DNA from: a virus
Reading direction: 5' to 3' (one strand)
DNA length: 64,000 nt
Virus record (IMG/VR): IMGVR_UViG_3300043409_000956
Location: 29,093 to 93,092 of that record
Of the stretch, positions 23,825 to 31,754 are shown piece after piece. The notes beneath the pieces are model-generated. The model searched no databases. It saw only the letters and a list, made by a program, of their open reading frames with translations, and was not told the origin of the DNA. The position numbers and the translations under genes are program-made. Each line of letters begins with the position of its first letter. The first letter of the stretch is position 1.

Positions 23825-24384
23825 GTATCTATAATATAATGACCAAAAAGAACATGCGGTCGTTGATGATACATTTCAACCAACTGTACCAACATTATCG
23901 ATCAACACCCGATGTGTTAGTACCAACTGACAAAATAACTGTTAAATTGTTAAAGCCTGGAAGTACGTTAGTATGGAACTCATATGGTTATCGTTTTGTC
24001 AATCACATACAGGATCTGCACATATATGATGATTTTCAAAAGTCTAACATAAGTTTAGACAGGACATTTGATAACATTGTGATTGTTAATCCAATGGTAC
24101 TACGTTATACAACAACCACAGAGTTATCAGAAAGATTACTTCCGTTAATTACCAAAATCAATGAAGGTGGTAGACTTCAATTGAGCTTTAATAGTCAATT
24201 TCTACTTTGGAATCGTGTTAGTTCACCAATTGGTCCTGAAATAGAACTTTTGGTTAACAAACTAGAGCAACAAGGCTTGCAATTAATCTTTAAAGATGTT
24301 AAACTACTACAAACAACAATTACAGGAGACTGTAAGTTTTTGTTTGACAAATCTAAACAACTTGACATACATAAGGAACTATAA
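23821..24384 (+). CDS. Unknown protein, possible Rossmann-like fold
   Basis: A 187-aa protein starting at ATG 23821, which overlaps the previous stop (ATGA); an earlier in-frame ATG at 23803 is possible. It contains LLKPGSTLVWNSYGYRF, FDNIVIVNPMVLRY and ITKINEGGRLQLSFNSQFLL, a layout that recalls the later strands of a degenerate methyltransferase. The SAM-binding GxGxG is not seen. Function not assigned. Confidence 0.55.
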   Translation: MSIYNIMTKKNMRSLMIHFNQLYQHYRSTPDVLVPTDKITVKLLKPGSTLVWNSYGYRFVNHIQDLHIYDDFQKSNISLDRTFDNIVIVNPMVLRYTTTTELSERLLPLITKINEGGRLQLSFNSQFLLWNRVSSPIGPEIELLVNKLEQQGLQLIFKDVKLLQTTITGDCKFLFDKSKQLDIHKEL

Positions 24385-24651
24385 ATGTCGCAAGATTGGC
24401 TTAAAAAATATCTTCGTATGAAACCCGAAGTTGACTTTCTCTTTAACGAGCTCGACGAGTATCTAGAGTTCTGTAAAAAGCAGGGTTATGTATACGATGA
24501 ATGTCATCTAGGTAACGAAAAGACTCCGTGGGGTGAATGGCAACGAGTCAAGGCAGGAAAGATTCCTAAAAACAATTGGAGTCCTTATCCCAAAGAACCA
24601 CGTCGAGAGTGGAAACCACGTGATACCAATTCCAATTGGAAGTATCGTTAA
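24385..24651 (+). CDS. Small conserved phage protein
   Basis: An 88-aa protein with a helical N-terminus (WLKKYLRMKPEVDFLFNELDEYLEFC) and a Trp/Pro/Lys-rich tail (NNWSPYPKEPRREWKPRD). Proteins of this kind are conserved in marine T4-like phages and have no assigned role. The stop shares one base with the start of the glycosyltransferase (TAATG), indicating coupling. Confidence 0.65.
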   Translation: MSQDWLKKYLRMKPEVDFLFNELDEYLEFCKKQGYVYDECHLGNEKTPWGEWQRVKAGKIPKNNWSPYPKEPRREWKPRDTNSNWKYR

Positions 24652-25847
24652 TGCGTAAGTTGTTCTACATGGGACTAGAGCCCTACAAGGCCAGATATAC
24701 TCTACAGTTGCAAGACTGGAACGAAGCAGTCTTTCGGCGTCGTGGCATTGACTATGTGTTGGTGCCTGGTGATACATTAAGTAATGATCAGGCCATAGTG
24801 ACAGGACAAGTTCTAGATGCACATGGACGCACATACTTTGGCATGAGCCAACTTATGAATTTGGTCAAGATGATGAAGGCTGGAGAAGTCACAAATGAAG
24901 ATGTTGTGTACTTTGAAGACATGTTTCAGCCCGGAATTGAATCATTACCGTACATCATCAATCAAGTTCCAGAACATCTTAGGCCTAGGATTTATGTTCG
25001 TTGTCTTGCTCAGAGCATTGATCCTGATGATTTTGTTCATGTATGGGGTATGGGTAAATGGATGGGCTTGTATGAAAAAATGGTAGACAGTTTTGTTACT
25101 GGTGTATTGGCCAGTAACGAAGAAATGGTCATGCACATGAAAATTGCAGGCTGGGAAGCCCCTGTATACAACATCTCCGGACTAGCGTTCGGTCGAGATG
25201 AAGTCCGTGCAAGAGTACCAGGTGAATTGAAACCATTTGATCAACGTAAAATGCGTGTGGGCTTTGCGGCTAGATGGGATCAAGAAAAGCAACCAGACTT
25301 CTACATGGACTTGATTGAAGAATGGAATCGGAGACATGATGCCATGGGACTTGATCCCACGAATCGTGTGGAGTTTGCCATCTTCTCAGGTGCCGCACTA
25401 AAGAGCAATAACGACAGTTATATGGCCCGTACAAGAGACCTACAGGCTCGCGGACTGTTGACATTGTATGAGGATTTAGATAAAAATGACTATTATGCTT
25501 TGCTTGACGATACTAGGGTTTTATTTAATTGTGCTTTACAAGATTGGGTCTCAAACACTGTATCTGAGGCTGATACTCTGGGCTGTAATGTGCTTTACCC
25601 TGCTTATCGCAGTTTCCCCGAAACCTTTGCTAATGATCCTGACCGACTTTATGTCCCTTGGAGCATAGACGATGCTATCCGCAAGTTGATGGTGTTGCTG
25701 GCCAAGCCGCATGCCAACCTAGGTCGTATCAGCGCCTGGACTGACGGCACTATTGATCGCGTCTGCGATATTATGGAAGGCAAAGGCGAGTCTTGGCGGC
25801 GTATGAGTACAGACTATCGCCGGCACACACATGAATCAAAATTTTAA
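24651..25847 (+). CDS. GT-B fold glycosyltransferase (GT4-like)
   Basis: A 398-aa protein with the two-domain GT-B plan. An N-terminal acceptor domain (residues about 1-180) is followed by a C-terminal donor domain starting near KMRVGFAARWDQEKQPDF (about 203-220), where GT4 enzymes have their GRL..KG motif. It continues to LYEDLDKNDYYALLDDTRVLFNCALQDWVSNTVSEADTLG, the equivalent of the EX7E donor-binding segment with E at SEAD. It would transfer a sugar from a nucleotide donor, perhaps one produced by the GalE/HldD cluster 3 kb downstream. Start at ATG 24651. Confidence 0.72.
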   Translation: MRKLFYMGLEPYKARYTLQLQDWNEAVFRRRGIDYVLVPGDTLSNDQAIVTGQVLDAHGRTYFGMSQLMNLVKMMKAGEVTNEDVVYFEDMFQPGIESLPYIINQVPEHLRPRIYVRCLAQSIDPDDFVHVWGMGKWMGLYEKMVDSFVTGVLASNEEMVMHMKIAGWEAPVYNISGLAFGRDEVRARVPGELKPFDQRKMRVGFAARWDQEKQPDFYMDLIEEWNRRHDAMGLDPTNRVEFAIFSGAALKSNNDSYMARTRDLQARGLLTLYEDLDKNDYYALLDDTRVLFNCALQDWVSNTVSEADTLGCNVLYPAYRSFPETFANDPDRLYVPWSIDDAIRKLMVLLAKPHANLGRISAWTDGTIDRVCDIMEGKGESWRRMSTDYRRHTHESKF

Positions 25848-25859
25848 CAAAGGAAAAAT

Positions 25860-26309
25860 ATGTCTATTACTATTAAAAACTTAGAGGCGGCGTTTGCCGG
25901 TGAGTCACAGGCTCACACTAAATATCGCTATTTTGCAAAACTGGCTCGTGCCGAAGGATTTGAAGATGTTGCAAAACACTTTGAACATACAGCAGATCAA
26001 GAACTGCTACACGCATGGGGCCATTTAGAATTGATCATTGGCAAGCCAACAACTCGCGAATGTTTGGAAAAGGCTATCGAAGGTGAGACCTATGAGTTCA
26101 CCACAATGTATCCAGAGATGAAACATCAAGCCATTGTTGAAGGTGACGAACATGCTGTGCTTGAAGCAGACATGCAAATTGGCGAAAGTAAAGAACACGC
26201 AGAGCAATTTGCCGCTATTCTAGCCAAGGCAGAAAAGCGTTTTTCCGCTCTACAACGAGTAGAGCAACATCATGCAAATCTTTACAAACAAAAATTGGAG
26301 GCACTATAA
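25860..26309 (+). CDS. rbr: Rubrerythrin di-iron domain
   Basis: A 149-aa ferritin-like protein. It has the rubrerythrin signature LEAAFAGESQAHTKYRYFAKLA with the first Glu ligand, then FEHTADQELLHAWGHLEL with the E..H ligand pair, and the second pair EADMQIGESKEHAEQFAAI. Rubrerythrins reduce hydrogen peroxide to water using electrons from rubredoxin. The usual C-terminal rubredoxin domain is missing here but is encoded by the next small gene. An AAGGAAAAAT ribosome site precedes the ATG. It could protect the infected cell from oxidative damage, as could Dps. Confidence 0.92.
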   Translation: MSITIKNLEAAFAGESQAHTKYRYFAKLARAEGFEDVAKHFEHTADQELLHAWGHLELIIGKPTTRECLEKAIEGETYEFTTMYPEMKHQAIVEGDEHAVLEADMQIGESKEHAEQFAAILAKAEKRFSALQRVEQHHANLYKQKLEAL

Positions 26310-26310
26310 T

Positions 26311-26439
26311 ATGGAACATGTATGTGTAATTTGTGGTCATGTACACGACGAAGAAACAGAAGGCAAATGGGAAGATCTTCCTGAGGACTTTCCTTGTCCT
26401 GAATGCGGTGGGTTCAAAGCAGACTACGAGTCTATTTAA
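26311..26439 (+). CDS. Free-standing rubredoxin
   Basis: A 42-aa gene starting 1 nt after the rubrerythrin stop, in another reading frame. The four iron-binding cysteines are clear: C5 and C8 (HVCVICGHVH) and C29 and C32 (FPCPECGGFK). The length equals that of the rubredoxin domain normally fused to rubrerythrin, so it is the detached electron-donor partner. It is too short for standard length cut-offs. The GGAG before the ATG lies in the end of the rubrerythrin gene (AATTGGAGGCACTATAAT). Confidence 0.88.
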   Translation: MEHVCVICGHVHDEETEGKWEDLPEDFPCPECGGFKADYESI

Positions 26440-26441
26440 AA

Positions 26442-27665
26442 ATGTCTAAGAAGAAATCTGAACAAGCGGAAGCAGTCAACGCCGAGTACGAGCAGTTAAT
26501 GGCGACTCTCAAGTTCACTCCACGTACCTATAAAATCTCCATGTGGGGCTATGGTGGTGAAATAGTCATGGGTACCGTGGATAAAAAAGTCTGGAACTAC
26601 TGCATGAAAAACTCAGTAGATCTGCAAGAAATAGCCTGGAGCGATGAAGACACTGTGCAAGATGAAATGGGATTAGATTTAGATCAGTTACCGTTTACAC
26701 CAGGGTCCTGGTATGAATGTGATAGCATGGCACATGTGAATGGGGTCAGTCGCGACTCGGGACACATCCAGATTGAAGATGAAAAAGGCAACACAGTATT
26801 TGAAAAAAGCCTAGATGACTGCGACGGTTGCGAAGACAGTCCGCAGTGGTCGGGGCAAGATGAAGTCTGGGTGGGCAGTCGCAAAAAAGGCGAAGTGGTA
26901 TTCATTGGTAGAAGCAACGAAAAAGGCACATTCTTCGACGGTGAGATTGAACTGCGAGCCCCGTTTGATATTGAAAAACTAGAACTCTACTACGATGAAG
27001 TGGACGGAGAAGAGATTGTGAACTCCGTGATGTATGACGGTGAAGAAATCGACAACAACGGTGGCAGCACTGACGGCAAGAGTTCAGACATGATCATGGT
27101 TCGGCTCACTGACAACAAGGGAAACTTTGAACGCTATGCACCCGAAGAGAAAGATTGGGGTCATCCTCCACATGGTTCAAGTCCCAGCACCTGGGAAAAG
27201 TCTAAAACATTTAAGTTTACAAAAGTCCAACCCACACTGCCTGGGTATTACAGTTGTACCTGGAAGCACTATGGCACAACATATGGCACAGCATACTGGG
27301 ATGGCACACAGTTTGGCGAATGGGAATACGGCAAGTTCAATCCTATTACAGGAGAGATTGTGACTTGGTCGGGCTATAACTGGGACACTGGTTCATGGGT
27401 CAACCAACCACCAGAACCTGTAGATATTGCGTGTGACAATAAAAAATGCGGTTGGGTAGGCAAGAGTGAGGATCGTCGCACTGACGATGACTACAACGAT
27501 CACTGCCCCGAATGTGATGGCACAGAGTTTACTTGGATTGACTATGATCCAGACTCAGCAGTTGGACGCAAGAATCGTGCTAAGTACTGTCGAGAGTGGG
27601 ATCCTGCAATTGCCATGGATCGTATTGTTGCTACTGCAACAGAACAAAGTTTAGAAGAAAAGTAA
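26442..27665 (+). CDS. Large acidic protein with C-terminal zinc-ribbon
   Basis: A 407-aa acidic protein starting 2 nt after the rubredoxin gene. The middle is rich in Trp, Gly and Asp (GSWYECDSMAHVNGVS, CDGCEDSPQWSGQDEVW) with predicted beta strands, and a Cys pair is found in DCDGCED. The C-terminus holds a two-pair Cys motif, CDNKKCGWVG and HCPECDG, separated by about 20 residues, which looks like a zinc ribbon or a rubredoxin-like knuckle. It may be a metal-binding or structural protein. A family name is not recognised. Confidence 0.6.
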   Translation: MSKKKSEQAEAVNAEYEQLMATLKFTPRTYKISMWGYGGEIVMGTVDKKVWNYCMKNSVDLQEIAWSDEDTVQDEMGLDLDQLPFTPGSWYECDSMAHVNGVSRDSGHIQIEDEKGNTVFEKSLDDCDGCEDSPQWSGQDEVWVGSRKKGEVVFIGRSNEKGTFFDGEIELRAPFDIEKLELYYDEVDGEEIVNSVMYDGEEIDNNGGSTDGKSSDMIMVRLTDNKGNFERYAPEEKDWGHPPHGSSPSTWEKSKTFKFTKVQPTLPGYYSCTWKHYGTTYGTAYWDGTQFGEWEYGKFNPITGEIVTWSGYNWDTGSWVNQPPEPVDIACDNKKCGWVGKSEDRRTDDDYNDHCPECDGTEFTWIDYDPDSAVGRKNRAKYCREWDPAIAMDRIVATATEQSLEEK

Positions 27666-27689
27666 TCATTTAACATAAAGGAAAATAAA

Positions 27690-27872
27690 ATGACTGATTT
27701 AAAAGCACCGTTTGAAGCATACTTGGCTGAGAACGAAAAATTCGAAGGTGGTAACAATGCCGCAGGTACCCGTGCTCGCAAAGCATTGGCCGAACTAGGT
27801 AAAGCAGTCAAGGCACGCCGTAACGAAATTACCGAAACTAAAAATGCGAGAGTTGCCGCTAAAGCAAAATAA
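27690..27872 (+). CDS. Small basic histone H1/Hc1-like DNA-binding protein
   Basis: A 60-aa protein: FEAYLAENEKFEGG followed by NNAAGTRARKALAELGKAVKARRNEI and an Ala/Lys tail. The pattern GN.AAGTRARKAL..L is shared with small H1/Hc1-like chromatin proteins of bacteria, so it probably binds DNA. AAGGAAAA precedes the ATG by 8 nt. The last base of the stop is the first base of the galE ATG. Confidence 0.5.
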   Translation: MTDLKAPFEAYLAENEKFEGGNNAAGTRARKALAELGKAVKARRNEITETKNARVAAKAK

Positions 27873-28843
27873 TGAACAGAACTGTTGTTGTAACAGGTGG
27901 ATGTGGCTACATAGGTAGCCATGTTGCTCGTGCATTTAAACAAAACAATGATACTGTACACATCATTGATCAAGTCAACCGCGAGCATACTCTCAAAGAC
28001 ATTGATGGATATCTGATTGCCGACTTTGCCAGTGACGAAGCCCTGGCTATGATAGTTAACCTAGCACCCGATGTTGTTGTACATTGTGCTGGCACCAGCT
28101 TGGTTGGGCCCAGCATAACTGACCCCGCCGAATACTACACAAACAACATAGTCAAGACCATTGCCTTGTTGAATGTTGTTAGACACATGTCCAAACGGCC
28201 TGTGATACTGTTTAGCAGTAGTGCCAGTGTGTACGGCGTACCTGATACTTGGCCCACCGATGAAGGCAGTGACATACAACCCATCAGTCCCTACGGTGCT
28301 ACCAAGGCCATGACTGAACGCATACTAGATGACTATTTCAAAGCATACGACATTCATAGTATGTGTTTTAGATATTTTAATGCGGCAGGTGCCGAGCCTT
28401 TTAATTCGGATCTTGGGCAAGAACCTGGTGCAACACATATTGTTGCTCGTGCATTAGAAGCCAGCATTGCTAATCGTGCATTTACAATCAACGGTGACGA
28501 CTACGATACCGACGATGGTACTTGTGTTCGAGACTATGTGCATGTATGGGATTTAGCTCAGGCACATATACTAGGTGTCAACTACCTGCTAGATGACTAT
28601 CCGCAACCAGGTGCTTATGTTTTAAATCTTGGCACTCGAGAGGGAATAAGTAATAAACAAATCGTTGATTATGTGTTTAACAAATACGGATTACCATTTG
28701 TTAACTACGGACCAAAGCGGCCGGGCGACCCAGATATACTCGTAGCCGATGCTACACAAGCAAAGAACCTATTGGGATGGGTGCCCAAGTACAGCAACAT
28801 TGAAACTATTATCAACTCAGCACACAAATGGTATACTAAATGA
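27872..28843 (+). CDS. galE: UDP-glucose 4-epimerase (GalE-like)
   Basis: A 323-aa short-chain dehydrogenase/reductase-type epimerase. NAD(P)-binding GGCGYIG is at residues 9-15, SSSASVYG holds the catalytic Ser region, and YGATK has Y141 and K145. The late motif GTCVRDYVHVWDLAQAH is diagnostic for GalE. It would interconvert UDP-glucose and UDP-galactose, making donors for the phage glycosyltransferases. It begins a compact nucleotide-sugar operon (galE, cupin, hldE-C, hldE-N, hldD, DegT-like), in which all junctions overlap. Confidence 0.88.
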   Translation: MNRTVVVTGGCGYIGSHVARAFKQNNDTVHIIDQVNREHTLKDIDGYLIADFASDEALAMIVNLAPDVVVHCAGTSLVGPSITDPAEYYTNNIVKTIALLNVVRHMSKRPVILFSSSASVYGVPDTWPTDEGSDIQPISPYGATKAMTERILDDYFKAYDIHSMCFRYFNAAGAEPFNSDLGQEPGATHIVARALEASIANRAFTINGDDYDTDDGTCVRDYVHVWDLAQAHILGVNYLLDDYPQPGAYVLNLGTREGISNKQIVDYVFNKYGLPFVNYGPKRPGDPDILVADATQAKNLLGWVPKYSNIETIINSAHKWYTK

Positions 28844-29199
28844 CAAGACTATACGGACAAGTAGAAAAAGGGTGGGGTTCAGAAGAAATCTGGGCCAGCA
28901 ACGACCGATACTGCGGTAAGTTAATGAACTTTAATACCGGTGCAAAATTCAGTATGCATTTCCATGCAGAAAAAGATGAGAGCTGGTATGTGCTCAGTGG
29001 AAAGTTCAGTGTACACTACATCGACACCGTAGATGCCAGTCTACGTACAGCAGAACTGAATCCTGGAGACACATGGCATAACCTACCATTGTTGCCACAT
29101 CAATTAGAGTGTGTTGAAGCTGGTACTGTAATCGAAGTTAGTACACCAGACAGCGTAGAAGACAACTATCGTGTGGGTAAAGGTGATAGTCAACGATGA
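28840..29199 (+). CDS. Cupin-domain sugar-isomerase-like protein
   Basis: A 119-aa single-domain cupin. Motif 1 is FSMHFHAEKDESWYVLSGKF, with HxH and Glu as metal ligands; motif 2 is LNPGDTWHNLPLLPHQLECV, with a His. It resembles the C-terminal cupin of mannose-6-phosphate isomerase/GDP-mannose pyrophosphorylase-type proteins. In this operon it probably acts on a sugar phosphate or nucleotide sugar. ATGA overlap with galE and with the next gene. Confidence 0.75.
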   Translation: MTRLYGQVEKGWGSEEIWASNDRYCGKLMNFNTGAKFSMHFHAEKDESWYVLSGKFSVHYIDTVDASLRTAELNPGDTWHNLPLLPHQLECVEAGTVIEVSTPDSVEDNYRVGKGDSQR

Positions 29200-29606
29200 C
29201 TCGAGTATTTGTTAACGGCACCTTTGATATTATGCATCGAGGTCATCTCGAAATGCTCGAATATGCTCGTAGCCTTGGTGATGAAGTATTGGTTGCCATA
29301 GATTCTGACAGACGTGTTCGAGAACTAAAAGGCGGTGGCCGACCTATCAATAACCAAATAGATAGACAATTTATGCTAGAAAGTTTAAAATACGTTGACA
29401 GAGTTTGCATTTTTGATTCTGACGCGGAATTAATCAACACAATCAAACAGTATGATGTTGACGTTATGGTCAAGGGCAGTGACTATAAAGGTTATCCTAT
29501 AATTGGACAAGAGTACTGTAAACACATTGAATTTTTTAAATTAATAAATGAATACTCAACAACCAAAGCAATTCAACATATTGCTGATCGGCGACGACTG
29601 CATTGA
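29196..29606 (+). CDS. hldE-C: Heptose-1-phosphate adenylyltransferase (HldE C-terminal domain)
   Basis: A 136-aa nucleotidyltransferase. The HxGH motif is VNGTFDIMHRGHLEML, with HRGH at 14-17, and the family signature KGSDYKG.PI.G, then EYSTTKAI, corresponds to the ATP-binding STT segment of RfaE2/HldE. It converts D-glycero-beta-D-manno-heptose 1-phosphate and ATP to ADP-heptose. In bacteria it is usually fused behind the kinase domain; here it is a separate gene placed before it, and the two reading frames overlap by 59 nt. Confidence 0.88.
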   Translation: MTRVFVNGTFDIMHRGHLEMLEYARSLGDEVLVAIDSDRRVRELKGGGRPINNQIDRQFMLESLKYVDRVCIFDSDAELINTIKQYDVDVMVKGSDYKGYPIIGQEYCKHIEFFKLINEYSTTKAIQHIADRRRLH

Positions 29607-30294
29607 TGTATACCAATTTGGCACTGTAGATCGCATCAGTCCCGAAGCTCCTGTACCTGTATTTGAATGCACCCATAAGGATACCAAACCCGGCATGGCC
29701 GGCAATGTGGCCAAGAACTTGGAAGCACTGGGTTGTCGGGTCACATACCTACACAACGAAACATCAACCAAGACCAGACTAATTGATGTTCGTAGTAAGC
29801 AACAAATTGTACGCATAGACAGCGACAGTCGATGCACACCGTTAACATTTGATACTGTTATCCCACCAGGGTATGATGCTATTGTTGTCAGTGATTATAA
29901 CAAGGGTACAGTAACATATGAATTACTTACGGAGTTACGTGAAGGTTTTGCAGGTCCCATCTTTGTTGACACAAAGAAAACAGATCTGGCACAACTGGAA
30001 GGTTGTATTGTAAAGATTAATCAACTTGAGTCGAGTCGTATTACCAGTCGGTGTACAGACTTGATTGTAACACAAGGTGACAAGGGTGCGGTCTGGAGTG
30101 ACATACATTTTACTGCCAGACGTGTAGAAGTTGCTGATGTGTGTGGTGCTGGGGATACATTCCTAGCCGCACTAACTTACAAATATCTAACAGAAGACAA
30201 CATGCCGCCTGCTATAAACTTTGCTATCCGTGCCAGTGCTGTTACTGTACAGCACATCGGTAACTATGCACCCACTGTAGAGGAAATTGCATGA
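29548..30294 (+). CDS. hldE-N: Heptose-7-phosphate kinase (HldE N-terminal domain, PfkB family)
   Basis: A 248-aa sugar kinase of the ribokinase/PfkB family. The N-terminal strand FNILLIGDDCIDVYQFG and PEAPVPVFE are typical of HldE/RfaE1, as is the Gly-rich KPGMAGNVAKNL. The catalytic DVCGAGDTFLAAL has GAGD at 200-203. It phosphorylates heptose 7-phosphate at C1. It is shorter than the bacterial domain (about 315 aa). ATG 29548 lies inside the preceding gene; starting later would remove the first strand, so the 59-nt overlap is probably real. Confidence 0.85.
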   Translation: MNTQQPKQFNILLIGDDCIDVYQFGTVDRISPEAPVPVFECTHKDTKPGMAGNVAKNLEALGCRVTYLHNETSTKTRLIDVRSKQQIVRIDSDSRCTPLTFDTVIPPGYDAIVVSDYNKGTVTYELLTELREGFAGPIFVDTKKTDLAQLEGCIVKINQLESSRITSRCTDLIVTQGDKGAVWSDIHFTARRVEVADVCGAGDTFLAALTYKYLTEDNMPPAINFAIRASAVTVQHIGNYAPTVEEIA

Positions 30295-31136
30295 AAGTAA
30301 TGGTCACAGGTAGTCGAGGTTTTATTGGACAAAACTTAATCGCCTACTTAAAACTACACACTGACTGGCATGTGGATGGTTGGAATATCACAGACAACCC
30401 AGATCTATTGTTCAACGACTATGACTGGATCATTCACTTGGGCGCAAACTCAAGTACTGTGGAGCGTGATGTTGACAGCATAATGCGTACCAATTATGAT
30501 TTTAGTCGTTGGCTATATCAACGCTGTTGCGAAGAGGGTATCAACTTACAATACGCCAGTAGTGCCAGTGTTTACGGCGTTGTATCAGATTTCAAAGAAA
30601 CTAGCCCACCAGATCCACGTAATCCCTATGCTTGGAGCAAGTACTTGTTTGATCGACATGTGGAACAAAATCCCACAGACCGAATCGTTGTGCAGGGATT
30701 TAGATACTTTAATGTATACGGTCACTATGAAGAACACAAAGGTGGACAAGCAAGCCCTGTTACGCAATTCAGACGGCAGGCCGAGTCTACAGGTGTTATC
30801 AAACTATTCCACGACAGCGACAAGTATCTGCGTGATTTTATCTGTGTGGAAGATGTTGCTTGGACACACTTACAGTTCGCACAACGAGTGCCCAAGTCCG
30901 GTGTTTGGAATGTGGGCACTGGAAATGCTGTTAGTTTTAAATACGTTGCTGATCAAATCGTAATGGTAACTCATGCCGACATTGAATACATAGACATGCC
31001 CGAAGTATTAAAGGGCAACTATCAAGCATATACCCGCGCCGATATTGCCAAGTTGTACGAAGCAATAGGTCCACAAAATTGGATGACCGTTAGAGAATGG
31101 ATCAAGGTAAACCCCGATGTTCGACGATTTATATAA
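30291..31136 (+). CDS. hldD: ADP-L-glycero-D-manno-heptose 6-epimerase (HldD)
   Basis: A 281-aa SDR-type epimerase. GSRGFIG binds NADP, SSASVYG and YAWSK (Y113, K117) form the active site, and the long segment FRYFNVYGHYEEHKGGQASP and later LRDFICVEDVAWTHLQF are characteristic of HldD. It converts ADP-D-glycero-heptose to ADP-L-glycero-heptose, the precursor of the LPS inner core. Together with the two HldE parts it forms a nearly complete ADP-heptose pathway (GmhA and GmhB are not seen). Overlaps of 4 and 20 nt tie it to its neighbours. Confidence 0.92.
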   Translation: MKVMVTGSRGFIGQNLIAYLKLHTDWHVDGWNITDNPDLLFNDYDWIIHLGANSSTVERDVDSIMRTNYDFSRWLYQRCCEEGINLQYASSASVYGVVSDFKETSPPDPRNPYAWSKYLFDRHVEQNPTDRIVVQGFRYFNVYGHYEEHKGGQASPVTQFRRQAESTGVIKLFHDSDKYLRDFICVEDVAWTHLQFAQRVPKSGVWNVGTGNAVSFKYVADQIVMVTHADIEYIDMPEVLKGNYQAYTRADIAKLYEAIGPQNWMTVREWIKVNPDVRRFI

Positions 31137-31701
31137 ATTTGAATCTGCATTAGCAAAGTATACCGGAGCTCCGTATGTGGTGGTTACAGATGGATGCACC
31201 CATGCCATAGAGTTATGCTTTAGGTTCAACCGTATTACCGCCTGTGAGTTCTCTGCATTTACCTATATCAGTATCCCACAATTAATGCGACAACTGGGTG
31301 TACACTATACCTTAAGGTCGGACTATTGGAACACCATTGGTGAATACAATTTTATAGGTACTAATATTTGGGATAGTGCCAGGCTATTACGTAGAGGCAT
31401 GTACAAGCCAGGCCAGATCCAATGTCTCAGCTTTGGTCACGGCAAGCCACTAAGTGTTGGCAAGGCTGGTGCTATCTTAACAGACTCTTACGCACAGTAT
31501 AGAGAACTGAGCCTAATGCGTAGTGATGGAAGAGATCTTTTAGTTACACCCTGGGAACGTCAACAGACATTCGGTGAGGGCTATCACTACTGTCCAACAC
31601 TAGAAACTTGTAGAATGGGTTTAGATTTATTGGATATGGTTAGTCAAGAACCTAAATATCATCAATATCCGGACTTGAGAACCATTGACTTTACAAGTTA
31701 A
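31117..31701 (+). CDS. Minimal DegT/DnrJ-like PLP aminotransferase-fold protein
   Basis: A 194-aa protein related to sugar aminotransferases of the DegT/DnrJ/EryC1 family, which are about 370 aa. It retains the early YTGAPYVVVTDGCTHAIELC (cofactor phosphate region), NIWDSAR in the place of the EDAA motif, and CLSFGHGKPLSVGKAGAILTD where the PLP lysine sits (SF..tKnl..geGG). The C-terminal small domain is absent. It may act as an aminotransferase on a keto-sugar or be a degenerate partner of the full-length DegT at 58396-59514. The 20-nt overlap with hldD indicates coupling. Confidence 0.65.
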   Translation: MFDDLYKFESALAKYTGAPYVVVTDGCTHAIELCFRFNRITACEFSAFTYISIPQLMRQLGVHYTLRSDYWNTIGEYNFIGTNIWDSARLLRRGMYKPGQIQCLSFGHGKPLSVGKAGAILTDSYAQYRELSLMRSDGRDLLVTPWERQQTFGEGYHYCPTLETCRMGLDLLDMVSQEPKYHQYPDLRTIDFTS

Positions 31702-31713
31702 AGATATTACAAT
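31685..31713 (+). promoter_or_regulatory. Sigma70-like promoter for folE
   Basis: TTGACT (31685-31690), 17-nt spacer, TACAAT (31708-31713), inside the end of the mini-DegT gene. It gives a leader of about 35 nt with GGAG at 31744-31747 before a TTG start. Confidence 0.6.
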
Positions 31714-31754
31714 ACAACAAAGACATCCTCGTCTTAATAACTCGGAGAACTAAA

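Noticed and set aside
26307-26313. Sequencing frameshift that splits a normal rubrerythrin
   Set aside because: Each part has its own stop or start and a plausible ribosome site, and both are complete domains; a true split is simpler, though a read check is advisable.
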